A DNA stretch of 64,000 bases from Shimwellia pseudoproteus (GCF_016415625.1 NZ_WBXP01000012.1:1-64000); one strand, 5' to 3'; shown: positions 1 to 8,674, counted from the first letter of the stretch. The notes: generated by a model from the sequence alone, not told the origin. Numbers and translations: made by a program.

Positions 1-22
1 TTTTGAACTTTTGCTTTGTCAC
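1..22 (-). CDS. IS903-group transposase, first codons only (partial)
   Basis: A GTG at 20-22 on the minus strand opens a frame reading V-T-K-Q-K-F-K before the window ends. This matches the usual IS903-group transposase start (M/V-A/T-K-Q-K-F-K-I-T-N-W). The distance from the inverted repeat to this start fits the group. Only seven codons are visible, so whether the enzyme is intact cannot be judged. Confidence 0.7.
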
Positions 23-99
23 AGGATGTCGCTACAGGGTCAGGAGTGTGGTGATCTGATCCTAATTTCGGCTAAAAGTTCGATTTATTCAACAAAGCC
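1..99 (-). mobile_element. End of an IS903-group (IS5 family) insertion sequence
   Basis: Read on the minus strand from 99 toward 1, the DNA starts with the inverted-repeat end GGCTTTGTTGAATAAATC (82-99). I recognise this as the terminus of the IS903 group of the IS5 family. A leader of about 60 bases follows, and then the transposase start at 22. The other end and most of the element lie outside the window. IS903-type elements duplicate 9 bp of target, so the bases at 100-108 should recur beyond the far end. The insertion cuts the AraC-like gene that follows at 100-385. Group assignment is from memory of the terminal repeat and of the transposase start. Confidence 0.85.
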
Positions 100-385
100 A
101 GGTGCGGGTATAAGATTGCTGGGAGCTGAAGCCGTATTTTTCCGCGATGGCAATGATATTGCGATCGCTGAATTTTAAATCGATGACCGACCGCATTAAT
201 TTCGCATTGCGAATATAGCTGGCGGCGGTAATAGACATCCGGGCGTAGAACAACCGCTGGAAGTGCCATTTAGAATATCCTGTTTTGCGCGCCAGATCGT
301 CCAGAGTAACACGTTCATGAATATTTTCGTCAATCCAGTGTAATGTCTGATCGATAACGCCATTGGTGAAAGAGTCCCTTTTCAT
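100..385 (-). pseudogene. AraC/XylS-family regulator (RamA/MarA/SoxS-like), cut by IS insertion
   Basis: The reading frame resembles short single-domain AraC regulators such as RamA, MarA, SoxS and TetD. The first helix-turn-helix is at about residues 23-42 (LDDLARKTGYSKWHFQRLF) and the second begins at IIAIAEKYGFSSQQSYTRT. The gene stops matching exactly at the IS903-type end (99/100): in the family, TRT is followed by F and about 20-25 more residues, whereas here the frame runs into the IS and stops at 89. I chose the ATG at 383-385 because AGGA precedes it at good spacing; an in-frame ATG at 398-400 lacks a visible ribosome site. Loss of the end of the second helix-turn-helix and the C-terminus should abolish DNA binding. 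Such regulators normally control efflux and stress genes; the target here is unknown. Confidence 0.8.
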
Positions 386-592
386 CCCGTTATTCCTCAT
401 GTGAATATTTAACGTACTGCGTCCATTATGCTTGAATCATTTCTTATTCGGAGTGATGTTGTCCTGTGATTAGTTTAGTTATCTGTTTTTTTGTAAAGCA
501 GCGTGAGTATAACGCCTGTTCTCACTGTTCTACTTTATAGAATAAACCACATGTTGATATGTGGTAACAAGTGCTTTTGCACGAAAAAGATA

Positions 593-619
593 ATCCGGCA
601 GGGATATTCCCTGCCGGAT
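593..619 (-). terminator. Rho-independent terminator of ampH
   Basis: A perfect 12-bp inverted repeat (593-604 and 608-619, loop TAT) lies just after the ampH stop. On the minus strand it is followed by TATCTTTTTC, a reasonable U-rich tract. Confidence 0.8.
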
Positions 620-624
620 GTCAG

Positions 625-1800
625 TCAGATACTTGGGGAAGTGGCGGTATTGGTGCGCGGTGTGCTCAGCTCGGACACCAGATCGTTGATGCCGTCGCTC
701 ATGTTTTTAAAGCGGGTCAGCGGTGAACGGGTGATAACCACAAACGCGCCGACATTACTCTGGGGCACCATCGCCATATAGGTGATAAAGCCGCCGCCAC
801 CGCCGGTTTTCTGAATAATACCCGGGTGGCCCGCCTTCGGTGCCATATAGACCCAACCCAGCCCCAGGGCATCTGCCCGGCCTGGGACATCCATTCCCAC
901 TACCCGGCGGAACTGGCTGCGCTGATAGATAAGGGTTTGCATCCGGTCCGCCTGGCGGCTGCGGGCGTGGAAATCAGAAGAGAGGAATTGCTGCATCCAG
1001 CGCATCATGTCGTCCGGGGTGGAATAGACCCCGCCGCTGCCCATGGCGGCCAGCGTATTGTTACAGGGGCTGGCGCCTTTTTCTGCCACCATCAGGCGGG
1101 CGCACTGGTCAGGCGAGGGGGTAAAGGTGGTGTCCTTCATCCCCAGTGGGCGGGTGATCTGCTCTTCGAAAAGCTGATCATAAGGTTTACCCGCCGCCCG
1201 GCCAAGGGCATCGGCCAACAGATCGAAGGCCACATTGGAATAGCCCACCACGCTACCCGGGGCGGCGGTCAGCTTCGCGGTAGAGAGCCAGTGCCAGCGC
1301 TGTTCTTTGGTGGGCCAGACAAACACCGGGCGGCGCGCCGGTCCGCCGGGCTGTTCCCGGGGCAGGGCGCTGGTGTGGGTGGCCAAATTCACCAGATCAA
1401 TCGGTTTACCATCAAAACTGGGCACCCGAGTACCGGCCGGGGCATATTTGCTCAGCGGATCGTGAAGATTTACTACCCCCTGATCCAGCAGCTTCACCAG
1501 CATTTCGCTGGTCATGAGTTTGGTCAGTGAGGCGATGCGGATCACTGAGTCCATCTGCGGGTGAACGTTATTGCCTGGCCGGGTTTCCCCGAAACTGCGA
1601 AAAACACGCTGATTACCGTCAATGACCACAATGGCCATCCCGGTGGCGCCACTGCCGTAAAAAATGTGGCTGGCGTAGCGGTCGACGATGTCCGATGAAA
1701 AGACCGGATCCGGCGACGTTTGAGCATGGCTAATGGCTGGTAGTATGGATAATGCCAGCGCAACGAGTTTGGTGATATGACGTTTCAAGAAGGAACCCAC
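625..1800 (-). CDS. ampH: AmpH, penicillin-binding protein / DD-peptidase of the class C beta-lactamase fold
   Basis: This is a periplasmic low-molecular-weight penicillin-binding protein that in E. coli acts as a DD-carboxypeptidase/endopeptidase in peptidoglycan turnover and has weak beta-lactamase activity. The 391 residues (E. coli 385) carry all three active-site motifs: SLTK at 91-94, YSN at 187-189 and KTG at 331-333. The core around them is nearly identical to E. coli AmpH. A signal peptide covers about residues 1-26 and ends SHA. The frame opens with GTG at 1798-1800. No strong ribosome site is visible for it, and no internal ATG precedes the signal peptide, so the exact start is uncertain. 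As in E. coli, it lies upstream of sbmA on the opposite strand. Confidence 0.93.
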   Translation of the reverse strand: MGSFLKRHITKLVALALSILPAISHAQTSPDPVFSSDIVDRYASHIFYGSGATGMAIVVIDGNQRVFRSFGETRPGNNVHPQMDSVIRIASLTKLMTSEMLVKLLDQGVVNLHDPLSKYAPAGTRVPSFDGKPIDLVNLATHTSALPREQPGGPARRPVFVWPTKEQRWHWLSTAKLTAAPGSVVGYSNVAFDLLADALGRAAGKPYDQLFEEQITRPLGMKDTTFTPSPDQCARLMVAEKGASPCNNTLAAMGSGGVYSTPDDMMRWMQQFLSSDFHARSRQADRMQTLIYQRSQFRRVVGMDVPGRADALGLGWVYMAPKAGHPGIIQKTGGGGGFITYMAMVPQSNVGAFVVITRSPLTRFKNMSDGINDLVSELSTPRTNTATSPSI

Positions 1801-1947
1801 TGCACAAAGAAATTTATAATATCCGTATTTATACTACTCCGCTGCGTTGTGCAAAGGGATGTTGGTTAATTGATGTAATCAATGTCACTATTTCCGGCCT
1901 GCATACCGGTGATTGCAGCAAAAATGGACCGCACAAGAGGTGAGATC

Positions 1948-2466
1948 ATGGTAGGGGTTGTGGTGGTTGTGGATATGCAAAACGGTGTTCTGGCGTTGCC
2001 CCGTCATCAGGTGGCGCACTGTATTGACCAGATTAACGCGCTGACCGCCGCCGCGGAGCAGACGATTTTCATTCAGCACAGCGAAGGGGAAATGGTACCG
2101 GGCAGCACGGCGTTTGCTCTGGCACCCGGGATACACCAGCCGGATAATGCGTTATATGTGACAAAAACCGCCTGTGATGCCTTCTGGCAGACGGCCCTGG
2201 CCCAGGTGCTGGCGGGTATCGGCCAGCGGGCGTTTATTATTTGTGGATGTGCTACCGATTATTGTCTTGATACCACCATTAAAGTGGGGGCCAGCCTGGG
2301 CTACCGGATCACCGTGGCGGCGGATGCTCACACTACCGCCGATCGCGAGGCGGTAAGTGGCGCAGCACTGATTGCTCACCACAATCAGGTATGGGCAACA
2401 TTAACCCTGCCGGGGAATCCGGTGCAGGTTAAGCCGGTGGCGGTAATTATGGCCGCTAACCGGTGA
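1948..2466 (+). CDS. Isochorismatase-fold cysteine hydrolase, short form
   Basis: This is a 172-residue member of the isochorismatase-like cysteine hydrolase family, which cleaves amide or vinyl-ether bonds of small molecules in the cytoplasm. The expected triad is visible: Asp9 in VVVDMQNG, Lys73 in VTKTACDAF and Cys106 in GCATDYCLDTT. The ATG at 1948 is chosen because AGAGGTGA lies just upstream; the longer frame from 1882 adds a non-conserved leader. The substrate cannot be told from sequence. It is inserted between ampH and sbmA, is not in that place in E. coli K-12, and has no obvious partner gene. A nicotinamidase role is unlikely because the protein is short. Confidence 0.8.
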   Translation: MVGVVVVVDMQNGVLALPRHQVAHCIDQINALTAAAEQTIFIQHSEGEMVPGSTAFALAPGIHQPDNALYVTKTACDAFWQTALAQVLAGIGQRAFIICGCATDYCLDTTIKVGASLGYRITVAADAHTTADREAVSGAALIAHHNQVWATLTLPGNPVQVKPVAVIMAANR

Positions 2467-2668
2467 CAATAAGACATAAACCGGATTTTCAGACGTAAAA
2501 TCATTGCCCCAGGTCATGCTTTGAAACAAGATTTCCCAGTCCGCTACTGCACTTAGCGATAAGGTAACAGGCCGGTGCGAGTATGCGCCGCGATGGAATG
2601 CCTCCCGCTGCACACCTGTTGGGGGATAGTGAGCGGGAAGAACAACAAAAATCCACAGGAGTTTCCAG

Positions 2669-3895
2669 ATGTTTAAGTCTTTTTTCCCCCGGCCGACGGC
2701 ATTTTTTACGTCGGCATTTATTTGGGCGCTTATCGCCATTATTTTTTGGCAAGCGGGCGGTGGAGGCTGGCTGGAGCATGCCGTTGGGGCAACCAAAGAT
2801 TTGCCGGTCAGTGCCGCCCGGTTCTGGACCCGGGGCAATCTGGTGTTTTATGCCTATTATGCGGTGTGCGTAGGGCTGTTTGCCGGGTTCTGGTTTATCT
2901 ATAGCCCTCATCGCTGGCAGAAATGGTCGATCCTCGGTTCGGCGCTGATTGTGTTTGTCACCTGGTTCCAGGTGGAAGTGAGCGTGGCGATTAACGCCTG
3001 GTATGCGCCGTTCTACGACTTGATCCAGAAGGCGCTGAGCTCGGCGAATAGCGTACAGATTGGCCAGTTCTACCGCGAGATAGGGATCTTCCTCGGCATT
3101 GCGTTAATTGCCGTGACCGTGGGGGTGATGACCTATTTCTTTATCAGCCACTATGTCTTCCGCTGGCGTACCGCCATGAACGAATACTATATGGCCAACT
3201 GGCAGCATTTGCGCCATATCGAAGGGGCCGCCCAGCGTGTCCAGGAAGATACTATGCGTTTTGCCTCCACCGTTGAGGATATGGGGGTCAGTTTTATCAA
3301 TGCCATTATGACCCTGATTGCCTTTTTACCGGTGCTGGTGGCGCTCTCTCCCCATGTTCCGGACCTGCCGATTATCGGCCATATTCCTTATGGTCTGGTG
3401 ATTGCGGCCATTGCCTGGTCCCTGCTGGGTACCGGGTTACTGGCGATTGTCGGGATTAAACTGCCGGGGCTGGAGTTTAAAAATCAGCAGGTGGAAGCCG
3501 CCTACCGTAAGGAGCTGGTGTACGGTGAAGATAATGCTGACCGCGCCCAGCCCCCCACGGTGCAGACGCTGTTTCGCAATGTGCGCCATAACTACTTCCG
3601 GCTCTATTTCCATTACACCTACTTTAATATCGCGCGCATCCTCTATTTGCAGCTCGATTCGGTGTTCGGGATTTTCCTGCTGTTGCCTTCGGTGGTGTCG
3701 GCGGGGATCACCCTCGGGTTGATGACCCAGATAACCAACGTGTTCGGCCAGGTGCGCAGCGCGTTCCAGTATCTGATCAGCTCCTGGACCACGCTGGTGG
3801 AATTGATGTCTATCTATAAGCGTTTGCGCAGTTTTGAGCGCCAGCTCAATGACAGCCTGCTGCGGGAACAGCAAGAGCAGCACATCGCCGGTTAA
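2669..3895 (+). CDS. sbmA: SbmA, inner-membrane peptide antibiotic transporter
   Basis: This is a proton-driven inner-membrane transporter that takes up microcin B17, microcin J25, bleomycin and proline-rich antimicrobial peptides. At 408 residues (E. coli 406) it is collinear with E. coli SbmA, including the SbmA/BacA core with [18 protein letters not shown] and the tail [20 protein letters not shown]. Several membrane segments are visible (about residues 13-29, 58-80, 88-108, 138-160 and 205-260). AGGAG lies seven bases before the ATG. In E. coli sbmA is followed directly by yaiW; here a three-gene efflux module on the other strand separates them. Confidence 0.96.
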   Translation: MFKSFFPRPTAFFTSAFIWALIAIIFWQAGGGGWLEHAVGATKDLPVSAARFWTRGNLVFYAYYAVCVGLFAGFWFIYSPHRWQKWSILGSALIVFVTWFQVEVSVAINAWYAPFYDLIQKALSSANSVQIGQFYREIGIFLGIALIAVTVGVMTYFFISHYVFRWRTAMNEYYMANWQHLRHIEGAAQRVQEDTMRFASTVEDMGVSFINAIMTLIAFLPVLVALSPHVPDLPIIGHIPYGLVIAAIAWSLLGTGLLAIVGIKLPGLEFKNQQVEAAYRKELVYGEDNADRAQPPTVQTLFRNVRHNYFRLYFHYTYFNIARILYLQLDSVFGIFLLLPSVVSAGITLGLMTQITNVFGQVRSAFQYLISSWTTLVELMSIYKRLRSFERQLNDSLLREQQEQHIAG

Positions 3896-3902
3896 TCCCC
3901 GT

Positions 3903-3922
3903 CCCGCCGGAGTACCGGCGGG
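3903..3922 (+). terminator. Hairpin between sbmA and emrB-like gene
   Basis: CCCGCCGG and CCGGCGGG with loop AGTA form an 8-bp GC stem just after the sbmA stop. The T tract on the plus strand is poor (CCTTTCCC). It may act for either of the two convergent genes. Confidence 0.45.
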
Positions 3923-3932
3923 CCTTTCCCCG

Positions 3933-5477
3933 CTAATGCCCCGCCGCCGGGGCGCCACTGCCGCCATCGCGCATAAACGGCGGTTTGGCAAACCAGATAA
4001 TCACCATCAGCCCCATAAATCCCCAGCCCAGCAGATGGAAGTAGTCGATAGTCGACATCATATAGGCCTGGTTTTCGACCAGCCGGTCAATCTGCGCCAT
4101 CGTGGTCTGGCTGGCGCCGCCGATATGCTGAAGGTAACGCTGGGTGGCCGGGTCCCAGACGGAGACGCTCTCCGCCAGCCTGGCGTGGTGGAATATTTCC
4201 CGCCGGGACCAGATCCAGGTGGTCAGCGACGAGGCGAAACTTCCCCCCAGCACGCGCAGGAAGGTGGCCAGCCCTGAACCGTCGGGAATATCATTACCCT
4301 GCAAGCGGGACAGCAAGATGGTGGTGATCGGCATAAAAAATAGCGCCACCCCCACCCCCATAAACAGCTGCACTTCCGCAATGGTGTCGTAGTCGACATC
4401 GGTGTTAAAACCGGCGCGCAACAGGCAGGAGCTCCCCATAACCAGAAATGAGAGCGAGGCCAGCAGGCGTAAATCAACGCGCCCGGCGTAGCGCCCGACA
4501 ATCGGGGTCAGCATCAGGGGGATAACCCCCATCGGGGCTGAGGCCAGCCCGGCCCAGACGGCGGTGTAGCCCATTTGGGTTTGCAGCCACTGGGGCAGAA
4601 TAATATTAATGGCAAAGAAGGCCGCATATCCGAGGCTCAGGGCAAGGGTGCCGACGGTGAAGTTACGGTCGGCAAACAGGCGCAAATTCACGATCGGGTG
4701 CCGGTCACCCAGTTCCCAGATAACAAACGCGACCAGTGCCACCAGGGAGATAAGCGACATGGTGACAATCGCGTCGGAGGCGAACCAGTCCAGATCGTTG
4801 CCTTTATCCAGCACCACTTGTAGCAATCCAACCCCGAGGACCAGTAACCCAATGCCGATATAGTCGATAGGCACCCGCTGGGTGTGCTCTTCCCGGGCGC
4901 GTAACTGCCCCCAGACCGCAATAGCCGCAAAAATACCGATCGGCACATTAATATAGAAAATCCACGGCCAGGTGTAGTTATCGGTTATCCAGCCCCCGGT
5001 GATTGGGCCGACAATGGGCGCCACCACGGTGACCATCGACAGCAGCGCCAGCGCCATAGTGCGCTTTGAGGACGGGAAGATAACCAGCAACAGGGTCTGG
5101 CACATGGGGAACATCGGGCCGGCAAAAAAGCCCTGTAGCGCCCGGAAGATAATCAGCTCGGTCATACTGTGGGCGAAGCCACACAGGAATGACGCCAGAG
5201 TAAACAGCATCACCGAGGCGATAAACAGCCGCAGCTGGCCGAAGCGGCGGGTGAACCACCCGGTAAGCGGCAGGGCGATGGCGTTACAGACCGCAAAAGA
5301 GGTAATAACCCAGGTGCCCTGATCGGCGCTGACCCCCATATTACCGGCAATCGTGGGCAGCGCCACGTTGGCAATGGTGGAGTCCAGCACCTGCATAAAG
5401 GTGGCCAGCGACAGGGCGACTGTCGCGAGCACCATATTGGGGGGCGTGAAGGCGGCTTTATCCTGCATCGTGGTCAC
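3933..5477 (-). CDS. EmrB-like multidrug efflux MFS transporter (DHA2 family)
   Basis: This is an inner-membrane proton antiporter of the 14-helix DHA2 drug-efflux family, the partner of an HlyD-type adaptor. The 514 residues (EmrB is 512) include the family motif LDSTIANVALPTIAGNMG at about 32-49, FTRRFGQLRLF (motif A type) and GPITGGWITDN (motif C type). The start overlaps the end of the adaptor gene by four bases (GTGA), so the two are translationally coupled. An ATG at 5466-5468 is an alternative start. It is similar to EmrB, EmrY and FarB; which of these is closest was not determined. The drug spectrum is unknown. Confidence 0.88.
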   Translation of the reverse strand: MTTMQDKAAFTPPNMVLATVALSLATFMQVLDSTIANVALPTIAGNMGVSADQGTWVITSFAVCNAIALPLTGWFTRRFGQLRLFIASVMLFTLASFLCGFAHSMTELIIFRALQGFFAGPMFPMCQTLLLVIFPSSKRTMALALLSMVTVVAPIVGPITGGWITDNYTWPWIFYINVPIGIFAAIAVWGQLRAREEHTQRVPIDYIGIGLLVLGVGLLQVVLDKGNDLDWFASDAIVTMSLISLVALVAFVIWELGDRHPIVNLRLFADRNFTVGTLALSLGYAAFFAINIILPQWLQTQMGYTAVWAGLASAPMGVIPLMLTPIVGRYAGRVDLRLLASLSFLVMGSSCLLRAGFNTDVDYDTIAEVQLFMGVGVALFFMPITTILLSRLQGNDIPDGSGLATFLRVLGGSFASSLTTWIWSRREIFHHARLAESVSVWDPATQRYLQHIGGASQTTMAQIDRLVENQAYMMSTIDYFHLLGWGFMGLMVIIWFAKPPFMRDGGSGAPAAGH

Positions 5478-6655
5478 TGGCTACCGGCGTGTGGCTGGCT
5501 GTTTTGTTGCAGAATTTTGTTCACCAGTTGCTCGGCGTTAGCCAGCGGGTCGTTATACACATCGGTGGAGAAGCGCGGATGCGCCACGGTTTTATCCGGC
5601 AGCAGTGCCCCCTGGGTATGGCGTAAATCCACCGTGGCCAGCATTGACAGGCCAATGCGCAGCGGGTGTTTCGCCATATCGTGTGGATCCAGGGTGATCC
5701 TCACCGGCAGGCGCTGGACGATTTTGATCCAGTTACCGCTGGCGTTCTGGGCGGGCAGCAGGGAGAAGGCGCTGCCGGTGCCGATGCCGAGGCTTTCAAT
5801 CCGGCCACGGTAGGTCACATCATCACCGTAGAGATCCGCGGTCAGCGTGACCTGCTGACCAATGCGCATCTCGCGCATTTGGCTCTCTTTGAAGTTGGCA
5901 TTCACCCACACTTGATCCAGCGGCACGATGGCCAGCAGGGTGGTACCGGCGTCGACCCGCATCCCTAACTGCACGGCGCGTTTGGCCACAAAACCACTTA
6001 CCGGCGCCACAATGGTTGTGCGGGCGTGATCAAGGTACTTCTGGCGCAGATCGGCCACGGCGCTTTTGATTTCCGGGTGGCTGTTGATAACGGTGTCATC
6101 CACCATCGCCTGATTGGTTCGCAGGGCCTGTTCGGCGGCTATCAGGTCATTACGGGCGGTGTTTACCGTGTCGCGGTAGTGGGACAGATCTTCTGCAGAG
6201 ACTGCGCCGCTGGCAAAAATCCGCTGGCGGCGGGCGTAGTCGCTTTCTGCCTGTTGCAGGGCAACCTTTTTGGCCGCCACCTGGGCCCGGTAGTTATCGG
6301 CGGTGCTGTACAGGCCGCGCACCTGGCGGACCGTGCTGGCGAGGGCCGCTTCGGCTTGTTGCAGGGCAACGTCGGTGTCGCTGGGGTCCAGCAACACCAG
6401 CGGCTGGCCTTTTTGCACATAATCCCCTTCATCAACGCTGACTTGGGTAACGGTGCCGCTGACGCGCGGGGTTAAGATAACCTGATTACCGTCCACGTAG
6501 GCATCATCGGTCTCTTCATAATAGCGGCCATACAGCAGATACCAGGTGAGGGTGCCTGCTACAGCCAGGGCGATGATAATCAGCAGAATGGCAAAATTGC
6601 GTTTGCGCTTACTGGCGCGCTGGCGCTGTTCGGTAGTATCTGGCGTGGTGTCCAT
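5474..6655 (-). CDS. EmrA-like periplasmic adaptor (membrane fusion protein, HlyD family)
   Basis: This is the adaptor linking the EmrB-like pump to an outer-membrane TolC channel. The 393 residues have a short basic cytoplasmic N-terminus, one membrane helix (about 23-44), the EmrA-type signature YYEETDDAYVDGNQV, a lipoyl/barrel-sandwich segment, an Ala/Gln-rich coiled-coil hairpin (about 95-200) and the second lipoyl half (APVSGFVAKRAVQLGMRVDAG). AAGG precedes the ATG. It lies 17 bases after the MarR gene and overlaps the pump gene, forming a marR-emrA-emrB-like operon. No outer-membrane channel is encoded nearby, so TolC elsewhere is presumed. Confidence 0.9.
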   Translation of the reverse strand: MDTTPDTTEQRQRASKRKRNFAILLIIIALAVAGTLTWYLLYGRYYEETDDAYVDGNQVILTPRVSGTVTQVSVDEGDYVQKGQPLVLLDPSDTDVALQQAEAALASTVRQVRGLYSTADNYRAQVAAKKVALQQAESDYARRQRIFASGAVSAEDLSHYRDTVNTARNDLIAAEQALRTNQAMVDDTVINSHPEIKSAVADLRQKYLDHARTTIVAPVSGFVAKRAVQLGMRVDAGTTLLAIVPLDQVWVNANFKESQMREMRIGQQVTLTADLYGDDVTYRGRIESLGIGTGSAFSLLPAQNASGNWIKIVQRLPVRITLDPHDMAKHPLRIGLSMLATVDLRHTQGALLPDKTVAHPRFSTDVYNDPLANAEQLVNKILQQNSQPHAGSQ

Positions 6656-6672
6656 GAGCAGACCTTTAACTG

Positions 6673-7125
6673 TTAAACCGGTAAATTCAGGTATGGGGTG
6701 GTGGTCTCATCGGGCAGCATCTTGAGTAAGAGCTGCTCCAGCTGTCCGGCTTCCTCCGGGGTGAGCCGGCGGGTGAGATCGGCCAGGAAATGCCCCAGTA
6801 TCCGGGTCTGAAAGTGCTCGCACAGTGCCTCGCTTTTGGCCGTTAACTGGAGGATAACCTGGCGTTTATCCTGAGGATTATTGGTGCGAATAATCAAATC
6901 CCGTTTGACCATCCTTTCCAGCATGCGGCTCATGGCCCCGGCATCCATCATCAGACAACGGCTGATCTCAACCGGGCTGGTGATCCCTTTATATATGGTT
7001 ATCAATACTTTGAACTGGGCTGCGGTAATGTCTGCCCCGGAGAAATACTGGTTAATAAGCTGATCTTTAAACTGATTGGTCAGGTGGATCAGCAGCGCCA
7101 GATGAAGTTTTTTATGAGAAAGCAT
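6673..7125 (-). CDS. MarR-family repressor of the adjacent efflux operon
   Basis: This is a winged-helix MarR regulator of 150 residues with the usual layout: an N-terminal dimer helix, the recognition region SPVEISRCLMMDAGAMSRMLERMVKRDLI, and the wing RTNNPQDKRQVILQLT. It is the first gene of the marR-emrA-emrB-like operon and probably represses it, releasing when a lipophilic toxicant binds. I place the start at the ATG at 7123-7125. A longer frame with a TTG at 7194 would begin at the -35 box of the promoter, so it cannot be the translated start. No strong ribosome site is visible. It is like EmrR/FarR in size and context. Confidence 0.85.
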   Translation of the reverse strand: MLSHKKLHLALLIHLTNQFKDQLINQYFSGADITAAQFKVLITIYKGITSPVEISRCLMMDAGAMSRMLERMVKRDLIIRTNNPQDKRQVILQLTAKSEALCEHFQTRILGHFLADLTRRLTPEEAGQLEQLLLKMLPDETTTPYLNLPV

Positions 7126-7142
7126 AATGAGAGCAAGGTCTT

Positions 7143-7194
7143 TGCCATGGCATTTAATGCAAATGAAATTACTGCCATGGCAAATATTTGTCAA
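7143..7194 (-). promoter_or_regulatory. Promoter and twin palindromic operators of the marR-emrAB-like operon
   Basis: On the minus strand, TTGACA (7189-7194) is separated by exactly 17 bases from TAATTT (7166-7171). Two identical palindromes TGCCATGGCA lie at 7143-7152 and 7173-7182, 30 bp apart centre to centre (about three helical turns). One falls between -35 and -10 and the other overlaps the start of the transcript. This is the usual geometry of MarR autorepression. The promoter is seen directly; the repressor that binds is inferred. Confidence 0.75.
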
Positions 7195-7268
7195 GCTGGA
7201 TTCTTATTTCGTCAGTAAACGTAAAAATGATAGGGTGTGACGGATAACGGCCATAAGAAGGAAAGGGT

Positions 7269-8372
7269 GTGAAATCGCAGCAAAATATTGTCCGGCCCCT
7301 GGCACTATTGGGATTACTGGTATTGGCCGGGTGTAGTACCAAAACGACGGCACCGGTTACCCACAGCGACCAAAAACCGCTGGATGTCGCCAGCGTGGTT
7401 AAGCAAAAAATGCCGGCCAGCGTGAAGGATCGTAATGGCTGGGCCAGCGATATCGCCACCGCGTTTGCCAGCCAGAAACTGGCGCCGAGCGAAGAGAATA
7501 TCTGTTCCGTGCTGGCGGTCGCCGCCCAGGAGTCCACCTATCAGGATGATCCTCAGGTGCCGGGGCTGGGGAAAATCGCCTGGCAGGAGATTGATCGCCG
7601 GGCCGGGAATATGCACATTCCCGCTTTCCTGGTCCATACCGCGCTGTTGATTAAATCCCCTAACGGCCAGAGCTACAGTGAGCGGCTGGATAAGGTAACA
7701 AGTGAAAAACAACTCAGCGCCATTTTTGATGACTTTATCAATATGGTCCCCATGGGGCAGACACTGTTTGGCAATTTGAACCCGGTACACACCGGTGGGC
7801 CAATGCAGGTGAGTATCGCGTTTGCGGAGCAACATACCCGGGGTTACCCGTGGAAGATGGAAGGGACCGTGCGCCAGGAGGTGTTTAGCCGCCGGGGCGG
7901 GATCTGGTTCGGGACCTATCATCTGCTGAATTACCCGGTTAACTATACCCAGCCGCTGTACCGCTTTGCGGACTTTAATGCCGGCTGGTATGCCAGCCGC
8001 AATGCGGCCTTTCAGTCGGCGGTGGCCAAAGCCAGCGGCGTGAAACTGGCCCTTGATGGCGATGTGGTGCGTTACGACACTGATGAGCCCGGTAAAACGG
8101 AGCTGGCGGTACGCAAACTGGCGGGCAAACTGGATATGAGCAACAGCGAGATCCACCGCGCGTTAAAGCAGGGGGATAGCCTGGCGTTTGAGAAAACCGC
8201 GCTCTACCAGGGCGTTTACCGGCTGGCGGAAGCCAAAGCAGGAAAATCTCTTCCCAGGGAGATGCTGCCGGGGATCACCCTCGAAAGCCCGAAAATTACC
8301 CGTAATCTCACCACGGCGTGGTTCGCAAAACGGGTGGATGAACGGCGCGCGGCCTGTATGAAGCAGCGCTAA
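7269..8372 (+). CDS. yaiW: YaiW, surface-exposed outer-membrane lipoprotein (DUF1615)
   Basis: This lipoprotein, paired with SbmA in E. coli, helps uptake of proline-rich peptides. The signal peptide ends in a lipobox LVLAGC with lipidated Cys22; Ser at +2 predicts outer-membrane sorting. The 367 residues (E. coli 364) match E. coli YaiW along the whole length, for example PMGQTLFGNLNPV and GGPMQVSIAFAEQHTRGYPW. The GTG start at 7269 is preceded by AAGGAAAGG. Here it is separated from sbmA by the marR-emrAB-like module, so it must have its own promoter, facing the marR promoter. Confidence 0.95.
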   Translation: MKSQQNIVRPLALLGLLVLAGCSTKTTAPVTHSDQKPLDVASVVKQKMPASVKDRNGWASDIATAFASQKLAPSEENICSVLAVAAQESTYQDDPQVPGLGKIAWQEIDRRAGNMHIPAFLVHTALLIKSPNGQSYSERLDKVTSEKQLSAIFDDFINMVPMGQTLFGNLNPVHTGGPMQVSIAFAEQHTRGYPWKMEGTVRQEVFSRRGGIWFGTYHLLNYPVNYTQPLYRFADFNAGWYASRNAAFQSAVAKASGVKLALDGDVVRYDTDEPGKTELAVRKLAGKLDMSNSEIHRALKQGDSLAFEKTALYQGVYRLAEAKAGKSLPREMLPGITLESPKITRNLTTAWFAKRVDERRAACMKQR

Positions 8373-8674
8373 CCGTGGCGGCGGCGCAGGCGGAGGTAAA
8401 GCCCCACGGCACCGAGTATTACCAGGCCACCGGCAACGGTGGCAATACCGAATATCAGCCCGACACTGGGGCTCATTTCAATGGTTGGCCGGGCGCTGCT
8501 GTGGGTTTGCATGATGTGTTCGAGCAAACCCGGCGCATGGGCCAGCAGGCTGATAATTTCTGACCCCCCCCACAGGCACAGCACCACAAATGGCGCCCAG
8601 GACAAATTACCGGAGTGGGAAAACTCCCGCCGGATTTCGGATGTAAAAGATTTCGGCGATGTAATACCTGCCAT
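8369..8674 (-). CDS. yaiY: YaiY, small inner-membrane protein
   Basis: This is a 101-residue protein with two hydrophobic segments (about 29-50 and 68-92) and the spacing of E. coli YaiY (102 residues), sharing features such as HAPGLLEHIMQ and VGLIFGI. Its function is unknown. The ATG at 8672-8674 is preceded by GGGAGGGG at very close spacing, so I prefer it to the longer frame from 8713. The 3' end overlaps the yaiW stop by four bases on the opposite strand. The position downstream of yaiW and upstream of yaiZ agrees with E. coli. Confidence 0.82.
   Translation of the reverse strand: MAGITSPKSFTSEIRREFSHSGNLSWAPFVVLCLWGGSEIISLLAHAPGLLEHIMQTHSSARPTIEMSPSVGLIFGIATVAGGLVILGAVGLYLRLRRRHG

Noticed and set aside
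546-582. Short inverted repeats ACCACAT/ATGTGGT and GTGC/GCAC near the ampH terminator
   Set aside because: Short stems in AT-rich DNA, expected by chance; no role suggested by context.
826-1530. Long plus-strand frame of 234 codons opposite ampH
   Set aside because: It is a shadow of the GC-rich ampH gene; AmpH is conserved along its whole length with all active-site motifs.
2467-2668. Sigma-E promoter before sbmA, as reported in E. coli
   Set aside because: I could not find a GGAACTT-type -35 with a matching -10 at proper spacing.
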